Origin: Shinella sp. H4-D48
GTDB lineage: Bacteria > Pseudomonadota > Alphaproteobacteria > Rhizobiales > Rhizobiaceae
Length of the DNA: 64,000 nucleotides
NCBI RefSeq assembly: GCF_022637395.1
Contig: NZ_CP093338.1
Span: 744,001 to 808,000, forward strand
Direction of reading: 5' to 3'
Made by a program: the position numbers and the translations under genes. The notes beneath the pieces are model-generated. The model saw only the letters and a list, made by a program, of their open reading frames with translations, ran no database searches and was not told the DNA's origin. Within the stretch, counting starts at the first letter, position 1; each line of letters starts with the position of its first letter. This document shows, piece by piece, positions 25,920 through 35,177 of this stretch.

Positions 25920-27743
25920 GTGACCTATCGTGTGATCATGGCGGTCTCTGCGCTGTGTGTGCTCGCCTATGTCGTCGTTGTGCACGGTGACCGGCTGGCG
26001 ACGCGCAGCTATCTGGACGAGGCATCGCTTCAGGCCGGATCGGCGTTGCGGCTGACGGTCTCGGCGCTCAGCGGCCATCTCAGCCGCTATGAGCCGCTAC
26101 CGGCACTGATCGCCGACCATGACGACATCAAGGAACTCGTCAGCGACCCTGAAAATGCGACGCTGGTCGAGAGGGCAAACCTCTACCTCAAGGAGATCAA
26201 CGCGCTTCTGGAATCCTCGGATATCTATGTGATGACGATGGACGGGGCGACAGTGGCCGCAAGCAATTTCGACGCGAAGGCCAGTTTCATCGGCGAGAAC
26301 TTCAGCTACAGGCCATACTTTCAGGAGGCCGCGAAAGGCGGCCAGTCGCGTTTCTACGCGCTCGGAACCACCTCCCTGAAGCGCGGCTATTACTTCGCCT
26401 CGCCCGTCCATGTCGGCGAGACGATCCGCGGCGTTATCGTGTTCAAGGTGGATATAGACACGATCGAAACCTTCTGGCGTGGCGGCGAATACAAGATTCT
26501 CGTCTCCGATCCGGAAGGCATCATCTTCATGACGGGCAGCCCGGAATGGCTGTATTCGAGCCTGCTGCCTTTATCGCCGGACCGGCTGGAGCGCACGCAA
26601 GTATCGCGCCGTTATGCGGAGGCGGTGCTGAAACCGCTGCCGCTCAAACACGGCGATCTCGGCCATCATGAACTCTTGACCATTGCGGATGGCGGTTCGG
26701 CGCGGGAATATCTTGTCCTGTCGCAATACATGCCGCAGGCCGACTGGACGGTCAGTGTGCTGATGGACACCGGGTCGGTGCGCAGCCAGGCGCGGACGAT
26801 GCTGATCGCCGTCGTCCTCTTCCTCTGCCTTGCCGGCCTTGCGCTGGCGATCGTCCTGCAAAGGCGCGCGCGCGCCAGCGAACGTCTGCGCATGCAGATC
26901 GAGGCGCGCAACGAGCTTGAGCGGCGGGTCGAGGAAAGGACGGCGGATCTTGCTCACGTCAACCGGCAGATCGAGTTGGAGATTGCCGAACGACGGCTGA
27001 CGGAACAGGAACTGCGAAAGACGCAGGCCGATCTCATCCAGGCAGGGAAGCTCGCCGGCCTCGGCCAGATGTCGGCTGCCCTGTCTCACGAGTTCAACCA
27101 GCCACTCGCCGCAGCCAAGACCTATGCCGACAGCACCGCAATGCTGATCGATCGCGGCCGCATCGAGGAAGCGCGGGACAATGTTCGGCGCATTTCCGGC
27201 CTCGTCGACCGAATGGCTGCGATCGGTCGTCACCTGCGCAACTTTGCCCGCAAGCCCAACGAGAAGCTCGGTCCCGTTCCGGTCGAAACCGTCGTCGGCG
27301 ACACGCTGGAGATCGTTGCGGCACGCCTCAAATCTGCCGATGCCCATCTCGATATCGATCTCGGTGGAAAACCCCTCTGGGTCCTGGCCGGGTCGGTGCG
27401 ACTACAGCAGGTGCTGGTCAACATCATCACCAATGCCGCCGATGCCGTCGAAGGCTTGGATGACCGCCGCATCGAGCTTGCCGGCAGCGCGGAGGACGGC
27501 AAGGTGATCCTGACGGTCCGTGATCATGGTCCGGGAGTTCCCGCCGCAATTTCCGAGCGGATCTTCGATCCCTTCTTCAGCACCAAGGGCGTTGGCCGGG
27601 GCCTGGGGCTTGGTCTGTCCATTTCCTACAACATCATCAAGGATTTCGGCGGCGGTCTGTCCGTATCCAACCCGGCCGATGGCGGCGCGGAATTCCGTGT
27701 CGAGCTGGATGGCGCACTGCCCGCACAAGAGGCGGCCGAATGA
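25920..27743 (+). CDS. DctB-like membrane sensor histidine kinase
   Basis: About 607 residues from the GTG at 25920, preceded by GGGGAGGAG. A first membrane helix (VIMAVSALCVLAYVVVV) is followed by a periplasmic PAS-like (Cache) sensor to about residue 295 and a second helix (LIAVVLFLCLAGLALAIVL). Then come a coiled coil, the H-box AALSHEFNQPLAAAKTYAD, an N-box (NIITNAADAVEG) and G-boxes (DHGPGVP, GLGLGLSIS). The architecture matches DctB, which senses C4-dicarboxylates; here the cargo of the Tct genes is the likely signal. It is coupled to the regulator gene by a start-stop overlap. Confidence 0.88.
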   Translation: MTYRVIMAVSALCVLAYVVVVHGDRLATRSYLDEASLQAGSALRLTVSALSGHLSRYEPLPALIADHDDIKELVSDPENATLVERANLYLKEINALLESSDIYVMTMDGATVAASNFDAKASFIGENFSYRPYFQEAAKGGQSRFYALGTTSLKRGYYFASPVHVGETIRGVIVFKVDIDTIETFWRGGEYKILVSDPEGIIFMTGSPEWLYSSLLPLSPDRLERTQVSRRYAEAVLKPLPLKHGDLGHHELLTIADGGSAREYLVLSQYMPQADWTVSVLMDTGSVRSQARTMLIAVVLFLCLAGLALAIVLQRRARASERLRMQIEARNELERRVEERTADLAHVNRQIELEIAERRLTEQELRKTQADLIQAGKLAGLGQMSAALSHEFNQPLAAAKTYADSTAMLIDRGRIEEARDNVRRISGLVDRMAAIGRHLRNFARKPNEKLGPVPVETVVGDTLEIVAARLKSADAHLDIDLGGKPLWVLAGSVRLQQVLVNIITNAADAVEGLDDRRIELAGSAEDGKVILTVRDHGPGVPAAISERIFDPFFSTKGVGRGLGLGLSISYNIIKDFGGGLSVSNPADGGAEFRVELDGALPAQEAAE

Positions 27744-29083
27744 GCCGGATCCTGCTGATCGACGACGAGGAGGAGATGCGTCGTTCTTCCGCCCAGGCTC
27801 TGGAGCTTTTCGGCATGGAGGTCGATACATTCGCCAGTGCTGAACCGGTGCTTGAGCGCGTCGGCTACGGTTTCGACGGTGTCGTGGTCAGTGATATCCG
27901 CATGCCCGGCATGGACGGAATGACGCTCCTTCAGCGGGTGCGCGAGCTTGATGCCGAGATACCCGTCATTCTGCTCACAGGCCATGCGGATGTCCAACTC
28001 GCGGTGACGGCCATGCGCGCAGGGGTCTACGACTTCCTCGAGAAACCGTTCACCGCGCAACATCTGGCCGGCATCATCCGCCGCGCGATGGACCGCCGCA
28101 GCCTCGTTCTGGAAAATCGGCGTCTGCGGGCGGTTGCCGGCAAGCGAGACGATATAGAAGCCCGTTTGCCTGGCCGTACGCAGGTCATGGTCGATCTGCG
28201 CTACAGCCTTCGCGCGATCGGCGCCACCGATGCAGACACGCTGGTGATAGGCGAGACGGGCGTCGGCAAGGAGGTTGTCGCCCGGGCCCTGCATGATATC
28301 AGCGCCCGGGCCGGCCGACCGCTGATCGCCATAAACTGCGCGGCGCTGCCGGAAAACCTGATCGAAAGCGAGCTTTTCGGCCATGAGGCCGGCGCCTTTC
28401 CCGGCGCCATCCGGCCCCGCTACGGCAAGTTCGAGCATGCGCGTGGCGGCACCATCCTTCTCGACGAAATCGGCTCCATGCCCTTCGACCTTCAGGCGAA
28501 GTTTCTGCGCGTTCTGCAGGAGCGGGTGATCAGCCGACTTGGCTCGAATGAAATCGTTCCGCTCGACGTCCGCTTCATCGCCACCAGCAAGGTTGATCTG
28601 GAGGCAGAGGTTGCGGCCGGACGGTTCCGCGCCGATCTGCTCTACCGCCTCAACGTCGCCACCCTGCATGTGCCATCGCTTGCGCAGCGTCGCGCCGATA
28701 TTCCGCTGCTTTTCCTGCAGCTCGTGCGCGAGGCCTCAGCCCGCTACGGCCGTGCCGACATGGAGGTGCCGCCCGATGTGATCACGGAGGTAGCGGGCCG
28801 CAACTGGCCGGGCAATGTCCGCGAGTTACGCAATGCCGCCGATCGGCTCGTGCTCGGTCTCGATCCCCAGCGCGAAGAGACGCAATTCGAACCGCAGCGT
28901 CTGGCAGACAAGGTGGCGGCCTATGAGCGCAGCGTCATCGCGAGTGCGCTTGCCGCGCATGCCGGCCGCATCCGGCCGGTCTATGAAATGCTCGGCATTT
29001 CCCGCAAGACGCTGTACGAGAAGATGCAGAAATACGACCTCGACAAAAAGATGCCCTTCACCGACGAGGATTACACGGGATAG
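27740..29083 (+). CDS. DctD-like sigma-54-dependent response regulator
   Basis: A 447-residue NtrC-family activator: receiver with Asp52 (VSDIRMPGMDG), AAA+ domain from about 140 to 365 with Walker A GETGVGKE and Walker B GGTILLDEIG, and a Fis-type helix-turn-helix at the end (YEMLGISRKTLYEKMQKY). The sigma-54 contact loop reads GAFPGA where most of the family has GAFTGA. It should activate the tct genes downstream together with sigma-54. Confidence 0.9.
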   Translation: MSRILLIDDEEEMRRSSAQALELFGMEVDTFASAEPVLERVGYGFDGVVVSDIRMPGMDGMTLLQRVRELDAEIPVILLTGHADVQLAVTAMRAGVYDFLEKPFTAQHLAGIIRRAMDRRSLVLENRRLRAVAGKRDDIEARLPGRTQVMVDLRYSLRAIGATDADTLVIGETGVGKEVVARALHDISARAGRPLIAINCAALPENLIESELFGHEAGAFPGAIRPRYGKFEHARGGTILLDEIGSMPFDLQAKFLRVLQERVISRLGSNEIVPLDVRFIATSKVDLEAEVAAGRFRADLLYRLNVATLHVPSLAQRRADIPLLFLQLVREASARYGRADMEVPPDVITEVAGRNWPGNVRELRNAADRLVLGLDPQREETQFEPQRLADKVAAYERSVIASALAAHAGRIRPVYEMLGISRKTLYEKMQKYDLDKKMPFTDEDYTG

Positions 29084-29097
29084 GATGAAAGGCGCAA

Positions 29098-29147
29098 TGG
29101 GTGGAAATCCACCCACATCCATGCCCGTTTGTTTCCATTTCGACCCA
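29098..29147. promoter_or_regulatory. Candidate upstream activator sites for the DctD-like regulator
   Basis: At 29098-29115 lies an 18-bp perfect palindrome, TGGGTGGAAATCCACCCA. A partial copy sharing the TTCGACCCA arm ends at 29147, 32 bp (three turns) later. Both lie between the regulator stop and tctC, where enhancer sites are expected. A weak -24/-12-like pair (TCGAAC-N5-TTGC, 29185-29199) follows but lacks the GG usually needed. Confidence 0.5.
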
Positions 29148-29290
29148 TGCTGCGGCGCATGCAGGCAGAAAAAGCCCTGCGTCAGTCGAACCGCGATTGC
29201 CCGCAGCCCCTCCCGCTTCGCAGATTGAGACATCACGACCGGTGAGGGAGGAGCCACGCCGGCGGGAAACGTTCATCCGGGAGGATTTCG

Positions 29291-30274
29291 ATGAAGTTTA
29301 TCAGTGCCATGCTCGGCATGTCGGCTGCTGCCGCCTTTTCAATGGTCCTTGCGCCGGCGATGGCGCAGACCTATCCCGAACGCAACATCACCATGGTCAT
29401 TCCCTTCTCGGCCGGTGGCCCGACCGATACGGTGGCCCGCCTCGTCGCGGAGTCCATGTCGAAGGATCTTGGCCAGCAGATCATTGTCGAGAATGTCGGC
29501 GGCGCTGGCGGCACGCTGGGTGCCGGCAGGGTCGCGCAGGCAGACCCTGATGGCTACACCATCCTCTTGCACCACATCGGCATGGCGACCAGCGCCACAC
29601 TCTATCGTAAACTCGCCTATGACACGCTGAACGCTTTCGAATATGTCGGGCTCGTTACCGACGTGCCGATGACCATCGTCGCGCGCAAGGATTTCGAGCC
29701 GGCCGATCTCAAGGGTCTGGTCGAGTACGTCAAAGCGAACAAGGATACGGTAACCGTCGCCAACGCCGGCATCGGCGCCGCCTCGCATCTTTGCGGCATG
29801 ATGTTCATGAGCGCGGTCGAAACACCACTGACGACCGTGCCTTACAAGGGCACGGGCCCGGCCATGACCGATCTTCTCGGCGGCCAGGTCGACATCATGT
29901 GCGACCAGACCACCAACACGACGAAGCAGATCCAGGGTGGCACCATCAAGGCCTATGCGGTGACCTCGCCGGCACGCCTCGATGTGCTTCCCGACGTGCC
30001 GACCGCTATCGAAGGCGGGCTTGCCGATTTCCAGGTCGGCATCTGGCATGGTGTCTATGCACCGAAGGGCACGCCGGCAGAGGCCACCGAACGCCTGTCG
30101 AAGTCGCTGCAGGTCGCGCTGAAGGATCCAAACGTCATTGCCCGTTTCGCGGAACTGGGCACGGTGCCTTCGCCGGAAAGCGACGCGACGCCAGCAGCGC
30201 TGAAGGCAAAGCTCGAAAGTGAGATCGCGCGCTGGAAGACCGTCATCGAAGCCGCCGGCCAGTACGCCGACTGA
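29291..30274 (+). CDS. tctC: Tripartite tricarboxylate transporter receptor (TctC/Bug family)
   Basis: A 327-residue periplasmic binding protein with a signal peptide (MKFISAMLGMSAAAAFSMVL, cleaved after MAQ near residue 26). The mature start TYPERNITMVIPFSAGGPTD and the later VENVGGAGGTLGAGRVA are Bug-family hallmarks. These proteins bind citrate or other carboxylates and hand them to TctAB. Gene order after this is tctB, tctA and a second tctC. Confidence 0.92.
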   Translation: MKFISAMLGMSAAAAFSMVLAPAMAQTYPERNITMVIPFSAGGPTDTVARLVAESMSKDLGQQIIVENVGGAGGTLGAGRVAQADPDGYTILLHHIGMATSATLYRKLAYDTLNAFEYVGLVTDVPMTIVARKDFEPADLKGLVEYVKANKDTVTVANAGIGAASHLCGMMFMSAVETPLTTVPYKGTGPAMTDLLGGQVDIMCDQTTNTTKQIQGGTIKAYAVTSPARLDVLPDVPTAIEGGLADFQVGIWHGVYAPKGTPAEATERLSKSLQVALKDPNVIARFAELGTVPSPESDATPAALKAKLESEIARWKTVIEAAGQYAD

Positions 30275-30293
30275 GGACGTCTCCCGATCCGGG

Positions 30294-30325
30294 CGGGCCG
30301 CGTGGTTTCCTAGCCGCGTGGCCCG
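30294..30325 (+). other. Hairpin between tctC and tctB
   Basis: CGGGCC (30294-30299) and GGCCCG (30320-30325) form a stem with further partial pairing inside and TTTCC after it. In binding-protein operons such hairpins often protect the receptor message and lower membrane-subunit expression; that effect is inferred here. Confidence 0.4.
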
Positions 30326-30370
30326 TTTCCCCAAAGAGCGGCATCCTTCCGGTCGAGAACAGGAAACACC

Positions 30371-30832
30371 ATGAAATCGCTGGCAGTTGACACCACCAAT
30401 GCGCTTTGCGGCGCGATCTTCATCGCTCTCGGGGCTTTCTTTGCCTATCAGAGCTTCGAACTCGAGCTTGGTACGGCCTTGCGCATGGGACCGGGCTATT
30501 TTCCCTTCGTGCTGGCGCTGATCCTGGTGCTGCTCGGCATCGTCATTCTCATCCAGTCGGTGCGGACGGATAGCGGACCATTGGGACCGATCGCGCTGCG
30601 CGGCATGCTTTTCATCCTGCCGGCGCCGATCTTCTTCGGGCTGACCGTGCGCGGCCTCGGTTTCGCGCCGGCGCTCTTCTTCTCAGCCCTGATCGCCGCT
30701 TTTGCGTCAACGCGGATGCGGCCTCTCATGGGTGTTGTTCTTGCTGCTGCCGTCACGGTCTTTTCGGTCGCGGTCTTCAGTTATGCGCTGGGCCTGCCGT
30801 TTGAACGTTTCGGCCCCTGGGTGCGGTTCTAG
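30371..30832 (+). CDS. tctB: Tripartite tricarboxylate transporter small membrane subunit
   Basis: A 153-residue protein with about four membrane helices and the FAYQSFELELGTALRMGPGYFP segment typical of TctB. It lies between the receptor and the large subunit with short spacing (9 bases to tctA). It forms the small membrane subunit of the secondary transporter. Confidence 0.92.
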   Translation: MKSLAVDTTNALCGAIFIALGAFFAYQSFELELGTALRMGPGYFPFVLALILVLLGIVILIQSVRTDSGPLGPIALRGMLFILPAPIFFGLTVRGLGFAPALFFSALIAAFASTRMRPLMGVVLAAAVTVFSVAVFSYALGLPFERFGPWVRF

Positions 30833-30841
30833 GAGGCGACC

Positions 30842-32347
30842 ATGGATCTCATCAGCAATCTCGCCCTCGGTTTCGCTACCGCCGCCTCTCCGGCAAACCT
30901 GCTCTTCTGCCTCATCGGCGTGCTGCTCGGCACCCTGATCGGCGTCCTGCCCGGCATTGGCGCCACGGCGACCATCGCGATGCTTCTGCCTATCACCTTT
31001 CAATTGGAGCCTGTCTCGTCGCTCATCATGCTGGCGGGCATCTATTATGGCGCCCAGTATGGCGGCTCGACGACGGCCATTCTCATCAACATGCCGGGCG
31101 AATCCTCTTCCGCCGTGACGGCCATTGACGGCTACCAGATGGCGCGTAAGGGCCGTGCCGGCGCCGCGCTGTCGATTGCCGCACTCGGTTCGTTTTTCGC
31201 AGGCACGGTCTCCACTTTCCTCGTGGCGATCTTCGCCATTCCACTGACGGTGCTTGCTCTGAAATTCGGTGCGGCCGAGTATTTCTCCCTGATGATCGTC
31301 GGCCTCGTATCGTCGATCGCGCTGGCGCACGGGTCGATCGTCAAGGCACTCGCCATGGTGGCGCTCGGCCTGCTGCTCGGTCTCGTCGGCACCGATATCT
31401 ATACCGGCACCCCGCGCTTCACTCTCGGGATCCGCGAATACGCGGATGGGCTGAACTTCGTTGCCGTCGCCGTCGGTGTCTTTGGCATCGCGGAAATCCT
31501 GCGCAATCTGGAAAGTGAGAAGACACGCTCGATTCTGATGGCGAAAGTCACCGGCCTTTGGCCGACACGGGATGATTTTCGCCGTATGGTCGCACCTGTC
31601 CTGCGCGGCACAGCGATCGGCTCGGCACTTGGCATCCTGCCGGGCGGCGGAGCCATTCTTGCCGCCTTCGCCTCCTACACGGTCGAAAAGCGCATCTCCT
31701 CGACGCCGCAGGAGTTCGGCAAGGGAGCGATTGCCGGCGTCGCCGGTCCGGAATCGGCAAACAATGCCGGTGCACAGACGTCGTTCATCCCCCTTCTGAC
31801 GCTCGGCATTCCCGCCAATCCGGTCATGGCGCTTATGGTCGGAGCGATGATCATCCAGGGCATAGTGCCTGGACCGAATGTTGCGGTTGAGCAGCCGGCG
31901 CTCTTCTGGGGCATCATTGCCTCCATGTGGATCGGCAACCTGATGCTCGTTGTCCTGAACCTGCCGCTCATCGGCCTCTGGGTGAAGCTGCTGACGATCC
32001 CCTATTATGTGCTCTTTCCGATCATTATGGCCTTCTGCTCGATTGGGGTCTACAGCGTCAATTCCAATGTTTACGACCTCTATGCCGTCGCGTTTTTCGG
32101 GTTTGTCGGCTACCTTCTGGTCAAGCTGCGCTGTGAGCCGGCGCCGTTGCTTCTTGGTTTCGTGCTGGGGCCACTGCTCGAGGAAAACCTGCGGCGCGCC
32201 ATGATCCTGTCGCGCGGCGATCCGACCACCTTCGTCACAAGGCCGATCAGCGCCATCCTGCTTTTGATTGCGCTCGCCGTGCTCGTCGTCGTCTTCCTTC
32301 CCTCGGTCAAGGCAAAGCGCGAGGAGGTCTTCCAGGAAGAGGATTGA
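30842..32347 (+). CDS. tctA: Tripartite tricarboxylate transporter large membrane subunit
   Basis: A 501-residue protein with about 11-12 membrane helices, the usual TctA length. Family motifs include GVLPGIGATATIAMLLP near residue 36, YYGAQYGGSTTAILINMPGE near 75 and GILPGGGAILAAFASY near 262. It is the ion-coupled transport channel working with TctB and a TctC receptor. Confidence 0.94.
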   Translation: MDLISNLALGFATAASPANLLFCLIGVLLGTLIGVLPGIGATATIAMLLPITFQLEPVSSLIMLAGIYYGAQYGGSTTAILINMPGESSSAVTAIDGYQMARKGRAGAALSIAALGSFFAGTVSTFLVAIFAIPLTVLALKFGAAEYFSLMIVGLVSSIALAHGSIVKALAMVALGLLLGLVGTDIYTGTPRFTLGIREYADGLNFVAVAVGVFGIAEILRNLESEKTRSILMAKVTGLWPTRDDFRRMVAPVLRGTAIGSALGILPGGGAILAAFASYTVEKRISSTPQEFGKGAIAGVAGPESANNAGAQTSFIPLLTLGIPANPVMALMVGAMIIQGIVPGPNVAVEQPALFWGIIASMWIGNLMLVVLNLPLIGLWVKLLTIPYYVLFPIIMAFCSIGVYSVNSNVYDLYAVAFFGFVGYLLVKLRCEPAPLLLGFVLGPLLEENLRRAMILSRGDPTTFVTRPISAILLLIALAVLVVVFLPSVKAKREEVFQEED

Positions 32348-32445
32348 GAACAGGGTTTTATCCCCGAATGGAGGGGTGGATTCCAAGGTGGCAGGCGGGC
32401 ACGCGAAACGCCCGCCTGCATCGTTTGCAAGAGAGGAGAAACGCA

Positions 32446-33438
32446 ATGAGAATGTCCAAACTGACGCGCCGCATGGCGCTCTCTGCAGGATTGTCGCTGC
32501 TGTCCCTGCTGGCTTTGAATGCGCCCGCCTTGGCGGCAGGCTTCCCTGAGAGGCAGATCACCCTTGTCGTTCCCTTCGCCGCCGGCGGCTCGACCGATGT
32601 GGTGGCGCGTATCATCGCCCAGAAGATGTCGGAGGATCTCGGCCAGCAGGTGATCGTCCAGAACGTCGCCGGCGCTGGCGGCAATCTCGGTGCTGACAAC
32701 GTCGCCCGCGCGGATGCCGATGGTTACACGATCCTCATGGGCACCGTCGCCACCCATGCGCTCAACCCGCTCATCCTCAAATCGACGCCCTATGACGCGG
32801 AAAAGGATTTTGCTCCGGTTTCCCTGCTCGTCGTCGTACCCAACGTGCTCGTGGTCAATCCAGAGCTGCCGGCAAAGAATGTCGAGGAACTGCTGGCGCT
32901 GTTGAAGGGCGCGCCGGACCAGTACAGCTACGCCTCGTCGGGCAACGGTACGCCACTGCACCTTTCGGGAGAACTCTTCAAGCGCATGGCGGGCGTCGAG
33001 ATGGTCCATATTCCCTATAAGGGAGCGGGTCCGGCCTTGAACGACGTCATTGCCAATCAGGTGCCGATCATGTTCGATAACCTGCCGTCGTCCTCCGGTC
33101 ATATCAAGGCAGGCACGCTGCGCGCTCTGGCGGTTACGACGAAGGAGCGGGCCGCATCCTTCCCTGATATTCCGACGGTCGCCGAGTCCGGCATTCCCGG
33201 TTATGAAACCTATACGTGGAACGCTCTCTTTGCACCGGCCGGCACGCCCGCAGAGGTGATCGCCCGCCTCAATCAGTCTGCGAATAAGGCCCTGAAGGAT
33301 CCCGCGGTCGCCGAGCGCATGAAGGAGTTCAGCGCCACCATCGTCGGCTCCACGCCGGAGGAGCTGGGCGCGCATGTGAAGGCCGAAATCGCCAAGTGGA
33401 CGCCGATCGTCCGCGATGCGAAGATCCAGATGGATTGA
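32446..33438 (+). CDS. tctC: Second TctC/Bug-family receptor
   Basis: A 330-residue receptor with signal peptide (MRMSKLTRRMALSAGLSLLS, cleaved after ALAA near residue 29). The mature start is GFPERQITLVVPFAAGGSTD, with VQNVAGAGGNLGADNVA later. It is related to, but clearly different from, the receptor at 29291. GAGAGGAG precedes the ATG. Two receptors serving one TctAB pair would widen the range of carboxylates taken up. Confidence 0.92.
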   Translation: MRMSKLTRRMALSAGLSLLSLLALNAPALAAGFPERQITLVVPFAAGGSTDVVARIIAQKMSEDLGQQVIVQNVAGAGGNLGADNVARADADGYTILMGTVATHALNPLILKSTPYDAEKDFAPVSLLVVVPNVLVVNPELPAKNVEELLALLKGAPDQYSYASSGNGTPLHLSGELFKRMAGVEMVHIPYKGAGPALNDVIANQVPIMFDNLPSSSGHIKAGTLRALAVTTKERAASFPDIPTVAESGIPGYETYTWNALFAPAGTPAEVIARLNQSANKALKDPAVAERMKEFSATIVGSTPEELGAHVKAEIAKWTPIVRDAKIQMD

Positions 33439-33446
33439 CCGGAACA

Positions 33447-33499
33447 GGTGCCTGGGGGACGGTGGTTTTCCGGGCACCATCGCCTATGGGCGTTTTTCT
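33447..33499 (+). terminator. Probable end of the tct operon
   Basis: GGTGCC and GGCACC arms (33447-33478) bracket a loop, and a second short hairpin CGCC-TATG-GGCG runs into TTTTT at about 33481-33497. This is the only terminator-like structure between the tct operon and the next gene. Confidence 0.4.
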
Positions 33500-33701
33500 C
33501 GCAGCCGGATGCCGACCGCCGGTATCCCGGCGCGGTTGTCCACGGCAATGTACAGGTGATGCCGAAGAGCACGCCCGGCCGTGACGGTCCCGGAGGCTTA
33601 TCAATCCTCGCTTACCCGTGGAAAGCTGCGGTTTACCTCTTCGTCATAAGGTGACGTTTCCCGGACGGGGTTGCTGCCGCAGCCCCAACTCTTTTTAGGC
33701 A

Positions 33702-35177
33702 ATGTCGATGACCGATGCTCTCGATTCCGATATCTTCAACCTCGCGCCGATCGCCATGTGGATCGAAGATTTCAGCGGCGTGAAGGCGCTGTTCGAAGAC
33801 TGGCGCGCAGAAGGCGTGACCGATATCCGGACTTTTCTGCGAGAGGATCGGGATCGGGTCATCGCCTGCTCGTCGCGGATCCGGGTTGTCAGCGTCAACG
33901 CCAAGACGCTGGAATTGTTCGAGGCCAAAGACCTTGGACACCTGACAGCCAACATTGCCGCGATCTTCCGCGACGACATGCTGGATACCCATATCAACGA
34001 ACTGGCAGCGCTTTTCGATGGCGACCTTAAGTTTTCGAGCACCACCGTCAACTATACGATCACCGGCCGGCGGCTCGACATCCAGCTGCGCGGCGCCGTG
34101 CTGCCGGGTCATGAAAACACGCTCGGCAGGCTGTTGCTGACAACGGAAGACATCACCGCGCGCGAGGACGCCCGCCGCGCTGAAGCCGAGCAGAGGCGCC
34201 AGGCGGAGGGCGTTTTCGAGCACTCGCCCGTTTCTCTGTGGATCGAAGACTTCAGCCGCATCCGAACGTTGATTGAGGATATCCGCGATCGCGGCATCAC
34301 CGATTTCCGCACCTTCATGGATGTCCATCCGGAGTTCGTGCACCAGTGCATGAGCGAGATCAGGGTGATCGACGTCAATCAGGCAACGCTTAATCTCTTT
34401 GGTGCGAAAGACCTCCGCGAGCTTCTGCAGCGGCTCGGCGAAATCTTTCGCGACGATATGGAAAAGCCGTTTCGCGAACAGTTGATGGAACTTTGGAACG
34501 GCAATCTCTTCCACCATCGCGAGGTGATCAATTACGCACTTGACGGATCGGAGCGCCACATACTGCTGCACTTTTCCGTGTTCCCGGGCCACGAGCACGA
34601 TTGGTCGCGGGTTCAGGTAGCGCTTGCCGACATTACCGCGCGCAAGAAGGCGGAAGCCTATCTCGAATATCTCGGCAAGCACGATGTCCTGACCAAGCTC
34701 TACAACCGTGCATTCTACGCCGACGAGATGAACAGGCTTGAGCGGAAGTCTCTGAGGCCGGTCTCGGCCGTCGTCATCGACCTCAATGGTCTCAAGGCTA
34801 CCAATGACCAGTTGGGCCATGATGCAGGCGACGGCCTGCTGCGCCGCTTCGGCGAAATCCTCAACGGTGCGGTACACGCACCGAACCATGCCTGCCGGAT
34901 CGGCGGTGATGAGTTTGCGGTTCTGTTGCCCGGCGCGGATGCGAAAGCGGCCGGCACGATGCTAGAAACGATCATGGAGTTGTTGAGGATCAACAACCAG
35001 TTCTACTCGACCGCGCCGCTGAGCATGTCCTATGGCGTTGCGACCAGTGAGGCCGGCGAAACGATCGAATCCGTCATCAAGCGTGCCGATGCCTTGATGT
35101 ACGAGTACAAGAGTGCGCATTATGCGACGATCGATCTCGGCACCGGCGTGTCACGAACGAAAACCCGAACACGGTAG
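33702..35177 (+). CDS. Double-PAS diguanylate cyclase (GGDEF)
   Basis: A 491-residue soluble protein. Two repeats with the same unusual core, MWIEDFS (residue 18) and LWIEDFS (residue 180), each followed by FRTF/IRTF and FRDDM, make a tandem PAS-like sensor. The GGDEF domain from about 325 has NRAFYADEMN, VIDLNGLKATNDQLGHDAGD and an intact RIGGDEFAVLLPG active site. It likely makes cyclic di-GMP in response to a signal. The repeats are an internal duplication. Confidence 0.88.
   Translation: MSMTDALDSDIFNLAPIAMWIEDFSGVKALFEDWRAEGVTDIRTFLREDRDRVIACSSRIRVVSVNAKTLELFEAKDLGHLTANIAAIFRDDMLDTHINELAALFDGDLKFSSTTVNYTITGRRLDIQLRGAVLPGHENTLGRLLLTTEDITAREDARRAEAEQRRQAEGVFEHSPVSLWIEDFSRIRTLIEDIRDRGITDFRTFMDVHPEFVHQCMSEIRVIDVNQATLNLFGAKDLRELLQRLGEIFRDDMEKPFREQLMELWNGNLFHHREVINYALDGSERHILLHFSVFPGHEHDWSRVQVALADITARKKAEAYLEYLGKHDVLTKLYNRAFYADEMNRLERKSLRPVSAVVIDLNGLKATNDQLGHDAGDGLLRRFGEILNGAVHAPNHACRIGGDEFAVLLPGADAKAAGTMLETIMELLRINNQFYSTAPLSMSYGVATSEAGETIESVIKRADALMYEYKSAHYATIDLGTGVSRTKTRTR

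Noticed and set aside
29185-29199. Sigma-54 promoter TCGAAC-N5-TTGC before tctC
   Set aside because: Spacing fits but the nearly invariant GG of the -24 element is absent, so it is mentioned only as weak and not called as a promoter.
30707-32446. A 579-codon open frame on the minus strand opposite tctA
   Set aside because: The translation is low complexity (rich in Arg, Asp, Gln, His), as expected from the reverse strand of a membrane protein gene. tctA and its motifs are certain.
32110-33480. A 456-codon minus-strand frame opposite the second tctC
   Set aside because: Shadow of a real gene; the translation shows no domain and the signal peptide and Bug motifs on the plus strand are decisive.
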